Shown: in pieces, positions 9,687 to 19,524 of the stretch | How positions within the stretch are numbered: position 1 is the stretch's first letter | Layout of the letters: every line of letters begins with the position of its first letter | DNA from: Pedobacter paludis | Lineage (GTDB): Bacteria; Bacteroidota; Bacteroidia; Sphingobacteriales; Sphingobacteriaceae | Assembly (NCBI RefSeq): GCF_003173575.1 | Contig: NZ_QGNY01000003.1 | Coordinates: 434,001-498,000 of the forward strand | Direction: 5' to 3' | DNA: 64,000 bases | Translations under genes and position numbers: made by a program | Notes under the pieces: generated by a model | Seen by the model: the letters and a program-made list of their open reading frames with translations, nothing else | Databases searched by the model: none | What the model was told of the DNA's origin: nothing

Positions 9687-10072
9687 TGAAGCAATATCTT
9701 TTAGATACGCATACTTTATTGTGGATGCAGGATGATAGCAATATGCTCTCTAATAAAGCAAGAGAAATTCTTGAAGATAGCAACTGTAATTTATATGTTA
9801 GTGTAGCCAGTTTTTGGGAGATTTCTATAAAACAATCACTAGGCAAACTAAAACTAGAATATACTTTAGATGAACTTTCGGAGTCTTGTTCTGCAAATAG
9901 CATTCTCATTCTTCCAATACAAATAAGTGCACTTAATATACTTAAAGACTTGCCATTTTTGCACAGAGATCCTTTTGATAGGATCATTGTTTCTACAGCA
10001 GTTGATATGAATTTTAGTCTTATCACTAAAGATATAAATGTTCATAAATACGATGTTAAGCTAGTTTGGTAG
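9686..10072 (+). CDS. PIN-domain toxin, VapC-like
   Basis: A 128-residue PIN protein with a GTG start overlapping the antitoxin stop. It shows the acidic residues of the family: Asp in YLLDTHTLLW, Glu in SFWEISIK and Asp in HRDPFDRIIVSTA. PIN toxins are Mg-dependent ribonucleases, several of which cut tRNA or rRNA; the target here is unknown. A related toxin is encoded at 63524-63907. The pair sits between two identical terminators. Confidence 0.88.
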   Translation: MKQYLLDTHTLLWMQDDSNMLSNKAREILEDSNCNLYVSVASFWEISIKQSLGKLKLEYTLDELSESCSANSILILPIQISALNILKDLPFLHRDPFDRIIVSTAVDMNFSLITKDINVHKYDVKLVW

Positions 10073-10089
10073 TTATGAAAAAAATATCT

Positions 10090-10118
10090 AAGCCCCGACA
10101 TTTCATCGGGGCTTTTTT
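10090..10118 (+). terminator. Terminator after the VapC-like gene; copy 2 of a duplicated element
   Basis: Stem AAGCCCCGA/TCGGGGCTT with loop CATTTCA and then a run of T. It is identical over 27 bases to the terminator at 9379. Confidence 0.9.
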
Positions 10119-10130
10119 ATGCACAATACT

Positions 10131-10159
10131 TTTGCTGGCAATAGAAATTCCTATCTTTG
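10131..10159 (+). promoter_or_regulatory. Candidate promoter before the LutB-like gene
   Basis: TATCTTTG at 10152-10159 matches TAnnTTTG; TTTG at 10131-10134 is a possible -33 with a slightly short 17-base spacer. The ATG at 10164 lies four bases after the -7 element, so the mRNA may be nearly leaderless. Confidence 0.45.
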
Positions 10160-10163
10160 AAAT

Positions 10164-11552
10164 ATGATGAAAACCTCCGAGGAATTTTTAGAAAAATCCG
10201 ATGAAAAAGCTTTTGATTTACCGCATCGTAAAACCATAAATTATAATATTGGTAAGTACAATGCAGCTGTTGAACGCGGATTATCTAAATTCGAAAACCT
10301 AGAAGCATCTAAAAAGAAAGCTCATGTTGTTAAGTGGCGGGTTATGGAAAACCTCGATAAATTCCTGCCAGAATTTGAATCGAATTTCCAGCGCAGAGGA
10401 GGCAAAGTAATCTGGGCAAACGATGCCGAGGAAGCACAACAGGAAATCCTCAACATCATTAAAAGAAACAACGGTAAAACGGTTATCAAATCAAAATCGA
10501 TGACCACCGAAGAAATTCATCTAAATGATTTTCTGGAGAAAAATAATATTGAATCCTTAGAAAGTGATTTAGGCGAATATATTGTTCAGTTATTGGGGCA
10601 GGCACCATATCATATTGTTACACCTGCCATGCACTTAAGTGCAACCGACATTGCACAATTATTCCATGATAAATTTGGAACTCCTATTGATGCAACTCCT
10701 CCTCAATTGGTACAAAAAGCAAGAGAATTGCTTCGTGATAAATATTTAAACGCGGATATTGGAATTAGTGGTGGAAACTTTTTAATTGCCGATACCGGAA
10801 GTATTGCCTTAACCGAAAATGAGGGAAATGCTCGTTTAAGTACCACCTTTCCTAAAATTCATATTGCAATTGTTGGAATAGAGAAAGTTATTCCTTCAAT
10901 GGCAGATTTGGATCTGTTCTGGCCATTATTGGCCTCGCACGGAACGGGCCAAAATCTTACCGTTTACAATACAATTTTGAGCGGGCCACGCCAACCCAAC
11001 GAAACCGATGGACCAGAAGAAATGTACGTGATTCTTTTGGATAATGGACGTACAAATTTGCTGGCACAAAAGGATCAGCGACAAGGCTTATACTGCATCC
11101 GTTGTGGTGCTTGTTTAAATGCTTGTCCGGTTTATAAAAACATTGGTGGCCATACTTACAATACAACTTACAGTGGCCCAATTGGATCGGTAATTACGCC
11201 ACATTTAAAAGGCATGGAAGAGTTTAAGCATTTAAGTTATGCCTCTAGCCTTTGCGGTAAATGTTCTGAAGTTTGCCCGGTTAAAATCGATATCCATAAA
11301 ATGCTGTTGCTTAATCGCAGAGATGCAGCAACAGCGCATGATAATGGAAAAGTTGAAGAGATTGGTTGGGGCATGTTTAACAGAATGATGCAGAACCGTA
11401 AATGGATGGACTTTTTCGGTGGAAGGTTTAAAAACTTCATACTGAAAACATTCTTCAAAAAAAGTTGGGGCAAATATCGTGAGATGCCAAAAGTTGCCGA
11501 TAAATCGTTCGCAAAGCAATTTGAGGAAATGAAAAAAAATAAAGATTCTTAA
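10164..11552 (+). CDS. LutB-like iron-sulfur protein (lactate utilisation type)
   Basis: The 462-residue protein has an N-terminal LUD-type domain and two 4Fe-4S motifs, CIRCGACLNACP and CGKCSEVCP, the layout of LutB. In the LutABC system the complex oxidises L-lactate to pyruvate. No LutA or LutC partner is present nearby, so the gene is either an orphan or works with subunits encoded elsewhere. The next gene, 39 bases on, is a fused E1 dehydrogenase. A second ATG lies one codon in and would be equally acceptable. Confidence 0.88.
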   Translation: MMKTSEEFLEKSDEKAFDLPHRKTINYNIGKYNAAVERGLSKFENLEASKKKAHVVKWRVMENLDKFLPEFESNFQRRGGKVIWANDAEEAQQEILNIIKRNNGKTVIKSKSMTTEEIHLNDFLEKNNIESLESDLGEYIVQLLGQAPYHIVTPAMHLSATDIAQLFHDKFGTPIDATPPQLVQKARELLRDKYLNADIGISGGNFLIADTGSIALTENEGNARLSTTFPKIHIAIVGIEKVIPSMADLDLFWPLLASHGTGQNLTVYNTILSGPRQPNETDGPEEMYVILLDNGRTNLLAQKDQRQGLYCIRCGACLNACPVYKNIGGHTYNTTYSGPIGSVITPHLKGMEEFKHLSYASSLCGKCSEVCPVKIDIHKMLLLNRRDAATAHDNGKVEEIGWGMFNRMMQNRKWMDFFGGRFKNFILKTFFKKSWGKYREMPKVADKSFAKQFEEMKKNKDS

Positions 11553-11591
11553 CCATCGTGTTAAAACTGCTAATTGTAAACTGAAATTCAT

Positions 11592-13568
11592 ATGCAATTC
11601 AATCGCGGAGCAAAAGACGACAAATTCTTATTGAATTTATACGAAAGACTTCTTTACCCTCGAATGGTTGAAGACAAAATGCTGAAACTTTTGCGCCAGG
11701 GCAGAATTGGCAAATGGTTCTCGGGTATTGGTCAAGAAGCTATTGCCGTTGGCAGTACTCTGGCTATGCAAAGCGATGAATATATCTTGCCTATGCACCG
11801 CAATCTGGGTGTTTTTACAACGCGAGATATTCCTTTAAAAAAATTGATGGCGCAATGGCAAGGCAAAGTAACGGGCTTTACCAAAGGTCGAGATCGGTCT
11901 TTCCATTTCGGTACGCAGGATTATAAAATTATCGGGATGATTTCACATCTCGGTCCACAGATGGCTTTGGCTGATGGAATTGCACTGGCTGATGTTTTAG
12001 CCAAAAGACAAAAAGTTACTTTAGTTTATACCGGAGAGGGTGCAACAAGTGAGGGCGATTTTCATGAAGCGGTTAACGTAGCCGCTGTTTGGGATTTGCC
12101 AGTTATCTTTCTAATTGAAAATAATGGTTATGGATTATCGACCCCAAAATCAGAACAATTTAAATGCAAAAATTTAGTAGATAAAGCGATTGGTTATGGA
12201 ATAGAAGGTGTGCAAATTGATGGAAATAATATTCTAGAGGTTTATGACACCATAGATCGCTTAGCTACTGATTTACGAAAAAATCCGCGGCCGGTTTTAG
12301 TTGAATGTCTAACCTTTAGAATGCGTGGACATGAAGAAGCTTCGGGCACAAAATATGTTCCACAAGAACTGTTTGATGAATGGGAGAAAAAAGATCCATT
12401 AAATAATTTTGAATCTTATTTAATCGAGCAACAAATTCTTACATCTGATCTGGCTATCGATCTTAAAATTCAAATTAAAAGAGATCTTGAGCTAGAAGTT
12501 GAAGAAGCATTTGAAGAGCCTGAACCAGAAGCCGACTCTTCCCAAGAGGAAAGTGATATGTATTTCCCTTACGAGCAAGAGGTTTCAAAACCGTTACAAG
12601 GATCAACAGAAAAAAGATATTTAGACGCCATAACCGATGGTTTAGACCTTGCCATGCAAAAATATTCCAATCTGGTTTTAATGGGGCAAGATATTGCCGA
12701 TTATGGCGGGGCATTTAAAATCACGGATGGTTTCACTTCTAAATATGGAAAAGGCAGGGTTAGAAATACTCCAATCTGCGAATCGGCAATTGTTGGGTCT
12801 GGTTTAGGTTTATCTATTAATGGTTACAAGGCCGTTGTAGAAATGCAATTTGCAGATTTTGTAACCTGCGGTTTCAATCAAATTGTAAATAATTTAGCCA
12901 AAACACATTATCGCTGGGGAGAGAAAGCTGATGTAGTAGTCAGAATGCCAACAGGTGCAGGAACAGGTGCCGGTCCTTTTCACTCTCAAAGCAATGAGGC
13001 CTGGTTTACGAAAACGCCGGGATTAAAAGTTGTATATCCAGCCTTCCCCGAAGATGCAAAGGGATTACTGTTGGCGGCGATTGAAGATCCAAATCCGGTT
13101 TTATATTTCGAACATAAATATTTGTACAGAAGTTTAATGGCTCCTGTTTCCGATGGTTATTACACAACCGAAATTGGCAAAGCAGTTACGTTGGCAAAAG
13201 GAAGCAAATTTTGCATCATAACTTATGGTTTGGGCGTTCATTGGGCACTAGATTATTTAAAAAATAATTCTGAAAGTGATGCTACTTTGATTGATTTACG
13301 TACACTTCAGCCTTGGGATAAGGAAACCGTTAGAGGTGCCGTAAAAGCTACGGGCAGAGTTTTAATTTTACACGAAGATACCCTAACCAGCGGTTTTGGC
13401 GCAGAAATTTCTGCATGGATTGGTGAGCATTGCTTTCAACATCTCGATGCACCGGTTTTGCGATGCGCAAGTTTAGATACAGCCATTCCGATGAGCAAGG
13501 TATTAGAAGAAGATTTCCTTGCCAAATCTAGGTTAGCAGAAACCATTGAAAAATTATTGAAATATTGA
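11592..13568 (+). CDS. Fused 2-oxoacid dehydrogenase E1 component (alpha plus beta)
   Basis: A 658-residue fusion. Residues 1 to about 300 are an E1-alpha domain with the thiamine-diphosphate segment GEGATSEGDFHEA...ENNGYGLST; residues about 300-325 form an acidic linker (EEPEPEADSSQEE); residues about 340-658 are an E1-beta transketolase-like domain ending in a C-terminal swivel domain. It decarboxylates a 2-oxoacid and passes the acyl group to an E2 lipoyl enzyme. Branched-chain oxoacids are the likely substrates, but pyruvate cannot be excluded. No E2 or E3 gene is in the window. Confidence 0.9.
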   Translation: MQFNRGAKDDKFLLNLYERLLYPRMVEDKMLKLLRQGRIGKWFSGIGQEAIAVGSTLAMQSDEYILPMHRNLGVFTTRDIPLKKLMAQWQGKVTGFTKGRDRSFHFGTQDYKIIGMISHLGPQMALADGIALADVLAKRQKVTLVYTGEGATSEGDFHEAVNVAAVWDLPVIFLIENNGYGLSTPKSEQFKCKNLVDKAIGYGIEGVQIDGNNILEVYDTIDRLATDLRKNPRPVLVECLTFRMRGHEEASGTKYVPQELFDEWEKKDPLNNFESYLIEQQILTSDLAIDLKIQIKRDLELEVEEAFEEPEPEADSSQEESDMYFPYEQEVSKPLQGSTEKRYLDAITDGLDLAMQKYSNLVLMGQDIADYGGAFKITDGFTSKYGKGRVRNTPICESAIVGSGLGLSINGYKAVVEMQFADFVTCGFNQIVNNLAKTHYRWGEKADVVVRMPTGAGTGAGPFHSQSNEAWFTKTPGLKVVYPAFPEDAKGLLLAAIEDPNPVLYFEHKYLYRSLMAPVSDGYYTTEIGKAVTLAKGSKFCIITYGLGVHWALDYLKNNSESDATLIDLRTLQPWDKETVRGAVKATGRVLILHEDTLTSGFGAEISAWIGEHCFQHLDAPVLRCASLDTAIPMSKVLEEDFLAKSRLAETIEKLLKY

Positions 13569-13572
13569 TTTT

Positions 13573-13652
13573 GGTTAATTGTATGAATTGGGTAACTGTA
13601 TAAACCGGTTGATCAAATTAAACAATTAACCGATTAAACATTTATACAGTTA
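13573..13652 (+). repeat. Interleaved inverted repeats before the adenine deaminase gene
   Basis: GGTTAATTGT (13573-13582) pairs exactly with ACAATTAACC (13622-13631), and TAACTGTATAAA (13593-13604) pairs exactly with TTTATACAGTTA (13641-13652). The arms alternate, so as RNA they describe an H-type pseudoknot rather than nested hairpins. It lies 7 bases before the ATG at 13660. Similar phrases occur in other AT-rich spacers here, so it may be only a spacer repeat. Confidence 0.5.
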
Positions 13653-13659
13653 ACAGCAC

Positions 13660-15297
13660 ATGAGCAATTTCAAAATCGAAGGGAACATAGTTAACATTAC
13701 AAACAGAAACATTTTCTTCGGAGAGGTTGAGGTTGAAATGGGTAAAATCAAATCCATCCAAAAAATATCCGAGGTTAAAGATGGCATTCATTTTATTACT
13801 CCCGGTTTTATCGATAGCCACGTTCATATAGAAAGCAGCATGTTAATTCCCAGTGAATTTGCGAGGCTCGCTGTTTTGCATGGAACGGTTTCTACCATTA
13901 GCGATCCACACGAAATTGCTAATGTTTGTGGAATGGAAGGCGTTGAGTTTATGATTGAAAATGGAAACACCGTTCCATTTAAATTCAATTTCGGTGCGCC
14001 GAGTTGTGTCCCGGCTACGATTTTTGAAACTGCTGGAGCAGAGTTAAATCATGATGATGTTAAAGCACTTTTAGCACGCCCAGAAATAAAATACCTCAGC
14101 GAAATGATGAATTTTCCTGGTGTGCTTTATAAAGATGAAGAAGTTTTAAAAAAAATCGCTGCAGCCCACGAATTGGGTAAACCTGTAGATGGTCATGCGC
14201 CAGGATTAAGAGGAGACACTATTCAACAGTATATTGATGCAGGAATCTCGACAGATCACGAGTGTTTTACTGCTGATGAAGCTTTAGACAAATTGCAACG
14301 TGGCATGAAAATTCTGATTCGGGAAGGAAGTGCGGCAAAAAATTTCGAAGCATTAATCCATCTGTTAAATGATTGGCCTGAAATGATGATGTTTTGCAGC
14401 GATGATAAACATCCTGATAGCTTGGTAGAAGGTCATATTAATCAGCTTTGCGCTAGAGCCGTAGCTAAGGGAATCGATATTTTTAACGTACTTCAGGCAG
14501 CTTGCATTAATCCTATTCTTCATTATAACTTAGATGTTGGACAATTGCAGGTTGGAGATTTCGCTGATTTTATTGTGCTTGAAGATTTGAAAAACTTCAA
14601 AGTTAAACAGACTTATATTGATGGGATTTTGCTTGCTGAAAACGGTAAAATGGTTGGCGATTGGGTTAAACATTCTAAAGATAAAGAGTCTGTTAACCAT
14701 TTTGATTGCAGTTTAAAAAATGAAGAAGACTTCGCTTACAGTTTTACAGGACAAAAAGAAATTCCTGTAATTGAAGCATTAGACGGACAATTAATTACTA
14801 ACAGGCTTTCTGCAATACCAAAGGTTTCAAACAAAAATATAATCAGTGATTTAGAAAATGATGTTTTAAAAATGGTCGTCGTAAACCGATATCACAATGC
14901 CCCGATTGCCATTTCATTTGTTAAAAATTTTGGATTGAAAAATGGGGCAATTGCATCGAGCGTGGCGCATGACAGTCACAACATTATCGCTGTTGGCGTA
15001 GATGACAAAAGCATTTGTGATGCGGTTAATTTGGTCATCAAAGAAACTGGTGGCGTGGTTGCTTTAGGCAATGGGAAAGAAGAAATTTTACCTTTACCTG
15101 TAGCGGGGTTAATGAGCAATCAAAACGGATTTAAAGTTGCCGAATGCTATACTTCGATTGATAAATTTGCGAAAGAATTGGGTTCTAACTTAATCGCTCC
15201 GTTTATGACACTTTCTTTTATGGCCCTGTTGGTTATCCCACATTTAAAGTTGAGCGATAAGGGTTTGTTTGATGGCGATAAGTTTGAGTTTATTTAA
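13660..15297 (+). CDS. ade: Adenine deaminase
   Basis: The 545-residue amidohydrolase has the metal-binding [12 protein letters not shown] motif, [16 protein letters not shown], and DHECF in the next strand, all hallmarks of Ade. It deaminates adenine to hypoxanthine and ammonia in purine salvage; some family members prefer manganese. Length fits the family. It stands alone on this strand, with the next gene convergent and beginning 1 base after its stop. Confidence 0.93.
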   Translation: MSNFKIEGNIVNITNRNIFFGEVEVEMGKIKSIQKISEVKDGIHFITPGFIDSHVHIESSMLIPSEFARLAVLHGTVSTISDPHEIANVCGMEGVEFMIENGNTVPFKFNFGAPSCVPATIFETAGAELNHDDVKALLARPEIKYLSEMMNFPGVLYKDEEVLKKIAAAHELGKPVDGHAPGLRGDTIQQYIDAGISTDHECFTADEALDKLQRGMKILIREGSAAKNFEALIHLLNDWPEMMMFCSDDKHPDSLVEGHINQLCARAVAKGIDIFNVLQAACINPILHYNLDVGQLQVGDFADFIVLEDLKNFKVKQTYIDGILLAENGKMVGDWVKHSKDKESVNHFDCSLKNEEDFAYSFTGQKEIPVIEALDGQLITNRLSAIPKVSNKNIISDLENDVLKMVVVNRYHNAPIAISFVKNFGLKNGAIASSVAHDSHNIIAVGVDDKSICDAVNLVIKETGGVVALGNGKEEILPLPVAGLMSNQNGFKVAECYTSIDKFAKELGSNLIAPFMTLSFMALLVIPHLKLSDKGLFDGDKFEFI

Positions 15298-15298
15298 A

Positions 15299-15643
15299 TC
15301 ACTTCATCCCTTCAATCCGATCAGAAAATACATTTACCAATTTATACTCTTTATTTAGCTCAATTATTTGAGGCCAAATTTTATCAATTGAATCATGAAA
15401 TTTGTTCATTTTCATATTACCGAGTCTAATATGAATAACTCTTGGAGGAGGGTTATGAAGCAATATGCGAGTAGAGAAATCACTATCCTTTGTAATAATT
15501 GTTAAATTATTTGATTCAGCATATTTCCAAATTTCTGAGTCTTTCCATTCATCTCCTAATTCGTACTGATGAATGTACTTTTCACTATTCCATAAAGAAA
15601 AATATCGAGGAAGATTTACATCAATAAGAAACTCGCATTCCAT
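15299..15643 (-). CDS. DUF5615 PIN-like protein, putative toxin
   Basis: A 114-residue protein with the Mut7-C/PIN-like pattern: early Asp in FLIDVNLPRYF, IITKDSDFSTR in the middle and RVIHIRLGNM. Such DUF5615 proteins are usually encoded directly after a DUF433 gene, as here, where stop and start share one base. The pair is generally treated as a toxin-antitoxin-like module, although activity has been shown for few members. The 3' end is convergent with ade. Confidence 0.8.
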   Translation of the reverse strand: MECEFLIDVNLPRYFSLWNSEKYIHQYELGDEWKDSEIWKYAESNNLTIITKDSDFSTRILLHNPPPRVIHIRLGNMKMNKFHDSIDKIWPQIIELNKEYKLVNVFSDRIEGMK

Positions 15644-15879
15644 TAAGCAACGGCTTGTTTAATAATAAAACTATGATTCATTAATTCAGTTGCATAGCGC
15701 ATACAGGCAGTTATATCTTCGGCTTCCAAAGATGGATATTGTTTTAAAATTTCTTCTGCTGATTCTCCAGCCGACAAAAATTCCATAACCGATTGCACAG
15801 TAATCCGTTTACCTCTAATAATTGGTTTCCCATTACAAACGTCACTGTCAATATAAATCCGGTCAAAAATTTGTTCCAT
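15643..15879 (-). CDS. DUF433 protein, putative antitoxin
   Basis: A 78-residue protein with the DUF433 signature: RIYIDSDVCNGKPIIRGKRI, then TVQSVMEFLSAG and YPSLEAEDITACMRYA. The fold is a small winged-helix-like DNA-binding domain, so it probably represses its own operon as well as pairing with the downstream PIN-like protein. No clear operator was identified upstream. Confidence 0.85.
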   Translation of the reverse strand: MEQIFDRIYIDSDVCNGKPIIRGKRITVQSVMEFLSAGESAEEILKQYPSLEAEDITACMRYATELMNHSFIIKQAVA

Positions 15880-15927
15880 AATACCTAAAGTTAAAGAAAT
15901 AGTTTAGCTTTTGCTAATTTGACACCT

Positions 15928-16560
15928 CTACTCCACTACAAAAACCTCCGCCAAAGGATTAAACAGGTAAATCCGTTTATCATCTAAACAAACACAACGA
16001 TAACGTTTTCTGATGCGTTCGCCCTTAGTAAATCTTCTCCCATCTTTGATTTTAAAGATGGTATTTATAGGCAACTGCTCTAAATGTAAAGTTTCTATTT
16101 TACTGGAATCATATTTTTTTAAAGCTCTTGATAAATGTAAATCTGAGCAACTGGAAGCTGCCGGGTTCGACATGTAATTATCAATAGCCTTATGAATATC
16201 ATCAGGAAAAATATTCATTTCAAAAAATGGAACCATCATCCTTTGGAAATTTTTTTTCCATTCTGAACCATGGGGTTTTACCTTATTTTTAAAATCATTC
16301 CAGGTTAACAGATGCGCAAACTCATGTACGGTAGTAACCAAGAAAGCATAGTTATTTAAATTAAAATTTACAGAAATCCGATGACCTTTATCACGATATG
16401 GATGGCGGTAATCGCCAAGTTTTGTAGAGCGGGTTTTGGCGATTTTAAATTCACATTGAAAATAATCTATCCATTTTGCAATTAGCGGCGCCGCTGGTTC
16501 TGGCATGTATTGCGCTAAAACTTTAACTTTTTCCACGATAGCGAAGGTAAGAATTTGCAA
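15928..16560 (-). CDS. SprT-like zinc metalloprotease-fold protein
   Basis: The 210-residue protein has a zincin motif HEFAH in VTTVHEFAHLLTW, then a third potential ligand region around KPHGSEWKKNF, as in SprT/Spartan-like domains. Eukaryotic Spartan cleaves DNA-protein crosslinks; the function of bacterial SprT-like proteins is poorly known. It lies between small accessory genes and the helicase gene on the same strand, with 53- and 49-bp gaps, so it may or may not share their transcript. Confidence 0.8.
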   Translation of the reverse strand: MQILTFAIVEKVKVLAQYMPEPAAPLIAKWIDYFQCEFKIAKTRSTKLGDYRHPYRDKGHRISVNFNLNNYAFLVTTVHEFAHLLTWNDFKNKVKPHGSEWKKNFQRMMVPFFEMNIFPDDIHKAIDNYMSNPAASSCSDLHLSRALKKYDSSKIETLHLEQLPINTIFKIKDGRRFTKGERIRKRYRCVCLDDKRIYLFNPLAEVFVVE

Positions 16561-16613
16561 AATAAATTAACCATATAAGAGATGTAAGAGCATTTAAGAT
16601 TACAATTTATAAA

Positions 16614-17018
16614 CTAATGCAAAAATCTATATAAATCGTTAACATATGTTTTTTGTCCACTCTCAAAAATATTTAAGCAATTGAAATTAATAATCAATCC
16701 CATAGGTACCTCTAGTAATTTCATATAAGTCAAAAGCTGAGCTTCGTGAATAGGTAATACCTTCTCAACCGCTTTTAGCTCTACAACCAAACAATTTTCT
16801 ACAAACAAGTCACAAAATAATTCAGTCTCGACCAATTCTTCTCTATAATAAACTGGCACTAGCATTTCTGATTTGAAACTAATATTGCGATAAGTTAATT
16901 CTTTCTTAAGGCATTTATGATATATACTTTCTAGTAAACCGGGGCCTAAAGCTTTATGAACTTCAATCACGGCACCGTTAACTTTATAAATTAAGTTTTT
17001 CAAATATTCCTTATCCAT
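16614..17018 (-). CDS. GxxExxY family protein
   Basis: The 134-residue protein carries the naming motif in LGPGLLESIYHKCL (Gly, Glu and Tyr in the expected spacing), followed by FCDLFVENCLVVELKAVE, a D...ExK arrangement like a PD-(D/E)XK nuclease core. Members are common in Bacteroidota; no function is established that I can name with confidence. It is 42 bp downstream of the helicase gene on the same strand. Confidence 0.82.
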   Translation of the reverse strand: MDKEYLKNLIYKVNGAVIEVHKALGPGLLESIYHKCLKKELTYRNISFKSEMLVPVYYREELVETELFCDLFVENCLVVELKAVEKVLPIHEAQLLTYMKLLEVPMGLIINFNCLNIFESGQKTYVNDLYRFLH

Positions 17019-17059
17019 AGGCTTATATGGTCTTACATTTCTTATGTGGTTTAAACAAT

Positions 17060-19390
17060 CTACTCCTCGCTAGGAAACAAAGAGGCCAGCACCAATTTAA
17101 TCTCACCAAAAGAATAATCCTTTCCTAAAAAATCTCGGATAGTAGCCATCGATTTTGTTTTTTGGCTTTCTACAGCATCGGTAATATTTTTGATTTTGTT
17201 AGCCTTAACCAATTTAGAAACATCCAATTGCTGCGTAGCAACATAGTAAGCTAAATGCCCTTCGATAGTTCCAACAGAAAAACCTCTTTCCCTGGCTATT
17301 TCTTCAAGATTTTTCCCTTGCTCATAAAGTTCAAAACTCAATAATTTAGTGTCAATTTTTGGCTCCTTTTTCTTTTTCTCAACAGCCGATTTTACCTTTA
17401 ATACCTCTCCTTTTAACCGAATTGCCTTCTGCAGTTGTTCGTTGCGCTCAGCAGTATTTAATAAGGCATCGGTATCAGCTTTGCTAAATTCTTTACCTTC
17501 AATTATGGCTTGCAACAAGGCTTTGCTTTTATGCATTTTTTTAAGCTGTTCGTAAACTAAAATCTCCAGCTCAAGCAATTCTGTTAAATAGGTTTTAATC
17601 TGTTTTTCTTCTTTAACCGATTCAATATGTGCTAAAAACTTATCTGAAATACCTTTAACTAAAGGATTAAAATATTTTAAAGCAGCCTCCACTCTTTTCG
17701 AAACATTAAAAAATGTGTGTTCCGTTTGTTCAGCAAAAAGACCTTTAAGTTGATTTACAAAAGTATCTGCCGTCGCCGTTATTTTTTGGAAATCCCTAAA
17801 AATCTCCATTGTCCAATCATCATATTTTTGCTTTACAGATTTCTCTCCCTTATCAAAAGTCTGGAGATGTTCTTTAATGTAATATCGAATCAGATTTAAA
17901 TCAAATGCAGTCAGTAAATAGGTTCTAATAAAATCGTAACTCTCAGCACTAATCTGCTCTGTTAAAACTTCTGCAGTTTGTTTAGACTTAGAAAAATAGT
18001 GGATATTTTGATCCTGTTGCAAACCACTTTCACGCAAATGCGAGGTTAAAACCAAACCCTTTAACGAACGTAATCTCGATAGTGCAACATAGGCCTGACC
18101 GGGAGCAAATGCATCACCAACATCAATAATCGCCTTATCAAAAGTTAAACCCTGACTTTTATGTACTGTAATTGCCCATGCCAATTTAATTGGATATTGA
18201 ATAAACGAACCAGCAACATGCTCTGCAATTTCGTTAGTAGCTTCATTAAGTTTATATTTTACGTTTTCCCAAGTGTAAGGCGAAATTTCAATTACAGTTT
18301 TTTCTTCAGGAAGCTCAATTTCAATTACATCTTTTTCTATGTGGTGCACCACCCCAATTTTGCCATTGTAATAGCGCTTTTCGGCAGTCATGTCATTTTT
18401 TATAAACATTACTTGTGCTCCAACTTTCAGCTCTAAACTTTTATCGTTTGGATATGCATACTCATTAAATTCGCCTTGAATCTTTGCATCAAAAAAGTAA
18501 GATTTATTTTTAAGCTGGGTTAATCTTTCTCGATTAATGCTGTCAGCTTTATTATTGTGTGTAGTGAGCGTAATGTAGTTTTCATCTGTTGATGGTTTAA
18601 AATCCTGCTTAAAATGCTGGCGCAATAAGGCTGTATCTTCTGGAGTAATTTTATTGTTTCTCAGGTTATTCAAAAGGCCGATAAATACAGCATCATCCTG
18701 ACGGTAAATTTTATCCAGCTCAATGTAAATGGGTGGATTATTCTGCAGAGCCAAAGCATCAAAAAAGTAAATACTTTTATAAAAACCAGCCATCACCCGC
18801 CATTCATCGTTTTTTACTACTGGAGGAAGCTGGTGCAAATCGCCAATAAAAAGCACCTGAACACCGCCAAATGGCACATTTCTATTTCTCCTAACATAGC
18901 GCAAAGCAAAATCAATCGCATCAAGCATATCGGCCCTCAACATACTTACCTCATCAATTACCAAAAGTTCCAGCTCTTGCAACATTCTACGCTTATTGCC
19001 CTGCATATTCATATGCTTTACAATTGTTTTTGGCGTATTGAAATTAAAACTGATGTTTTGATTAATGATATTCCCTGCAGAATCTGGAAAGAAAGCCCCA
19101 AATGGCAATTGAAAAAGCGAATGAATAGTTACCCCCGAAGCATTAATCGCAGCAATTCCAGTTGGTGCACAAATCAGCGCTTTTTTGTGTGTTAATTTTA
19201 TCAGCTTTCGCAAGAAAGTTGTTTTTCCTGTTCCCGCCTTTCCTGTTAAAAACACATGTTTTGAAGTGTAATTAATAAATTTCGCCGCGATTTCAGCGGC
19301 CATAGATGTTTCTTCTAATTCTGGCATCGGCAATAATATTTTGGGTTGGGTTGTTTTGGAGGGATAAAATAAAGCTAACAATTTTAGCAC
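17060..19390 (-). CDS. PIF1-like AAA helicase with C-terminal HTH_40 domain
   Basis: A protein of up to 776 residues with Walker A GKAGTGKTTF, Walker B VIDEVSML and late helicase motifs HKSQGLTFDKAIID and YVALSRLRSLKGL, placing it in superfamily 1B (PIF1/RecD-like). The C-terminus (YEQGKNLEEIARERGFSVGTIEGHL) resembles the HTH_40 domain found in RecQ-type proteins. It probably unwinds DNA 5' to 3' in replication or repair. The first 21 residues look unlike a domain start, so translation may begin at the Met at 19327. Confidence 0.85.
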   Translation of the reverse strand: MLKLLALFYPSKTTQPKILLPMPELEETSMAAEIAAKFINYTSKHVFLTGKAGTGKTTFLRKLIKLTHKKALICAPTGIAAINASGVTIHSLFQLPFGAFFPDSAGNIINQNISFNFNTPKTIVKHMNMQGNKRRMLQELELLVIDEVSMLRADMLDAIDFALRYVRRNRNVPFGGVQVLFIGDLHQLPPVVKNDEWRVMAGFYKSIYFFDALALQNNPPIYIELDKIYRQDDAVFIGLLNNLRNNKITPEDTALLRQHFKQDFKPSTDENYITLTTHNNKADSINRERLTQLKNKSYFFDAKIQGEFNEYAYPNDKSLELKVGAQVMFIKNDMTAEKRYYNGKIGVVHHIEKDVIEIELPEEKTVIEISPYTWENVKYKLNEATNEIAEHVAGSFIQYPIKLAWAITVHKSQGLTFDKAIIDVGDAFAPGQAYVALSRLRSLKGLVLTSHLRESGLQQDQNIHYFSKSKQTAEVLTEQISAESYDFIRTYLLTAFDLNLIRYYIKEHLQTFDKGEKSVKQKYDDWTMEIFRDFQKITATADTFVNQLKGLFAEQTEHTFFNVSKRVEAALKYFNPLVKGISDKFLAHIESVKEEKQIKTYLTELLELEILVYEQLKKMHKSKALLQAIIEGKEFSKADTDALLNTAERNEQLQKAIRLKGEVLKVKSAVEKKKKEPKIDTKLLSFELYEQGKNLEEIARERGFSVGTIEGHLAYYVATQQLDVSKLVKANKIKNITDAVESQKTKSMATIRDFLGKDYSFGEIKLVLASLFPSEE

Positions 19391-19479
19391 AAAAATAGGT
19401 ATGATTTGTAAAAAAAATCCTTCGTAAAAAAAATAATTTTCTGTTGCGAGTATTTATCATTTGGAAATGTACGCTAAGC

Positions 19480-19524
19480 TTTCATCGGGAATAACAGTCC
19501 TGCTGTCCGCTTTATCCCGATGAA
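19480..19524. repeat. Nested inverted repeat
   Basis: Outer arms TTTCATCGGGA and TCCCGATGAAA enclose an inner ACAG-TCCTG-CTGT hairpin. The outer arm resembles the CATCGGG arms of terminators at 9379, 10090 and 60151, suggesting a family of related elements. Confidence 0.55.

Noticed and set aside
9670-10026. Minus-strand open frame opposite the PIN toxin gene
   Set aside because: It is a shadow of the PIN gene with no recognisable motifs.
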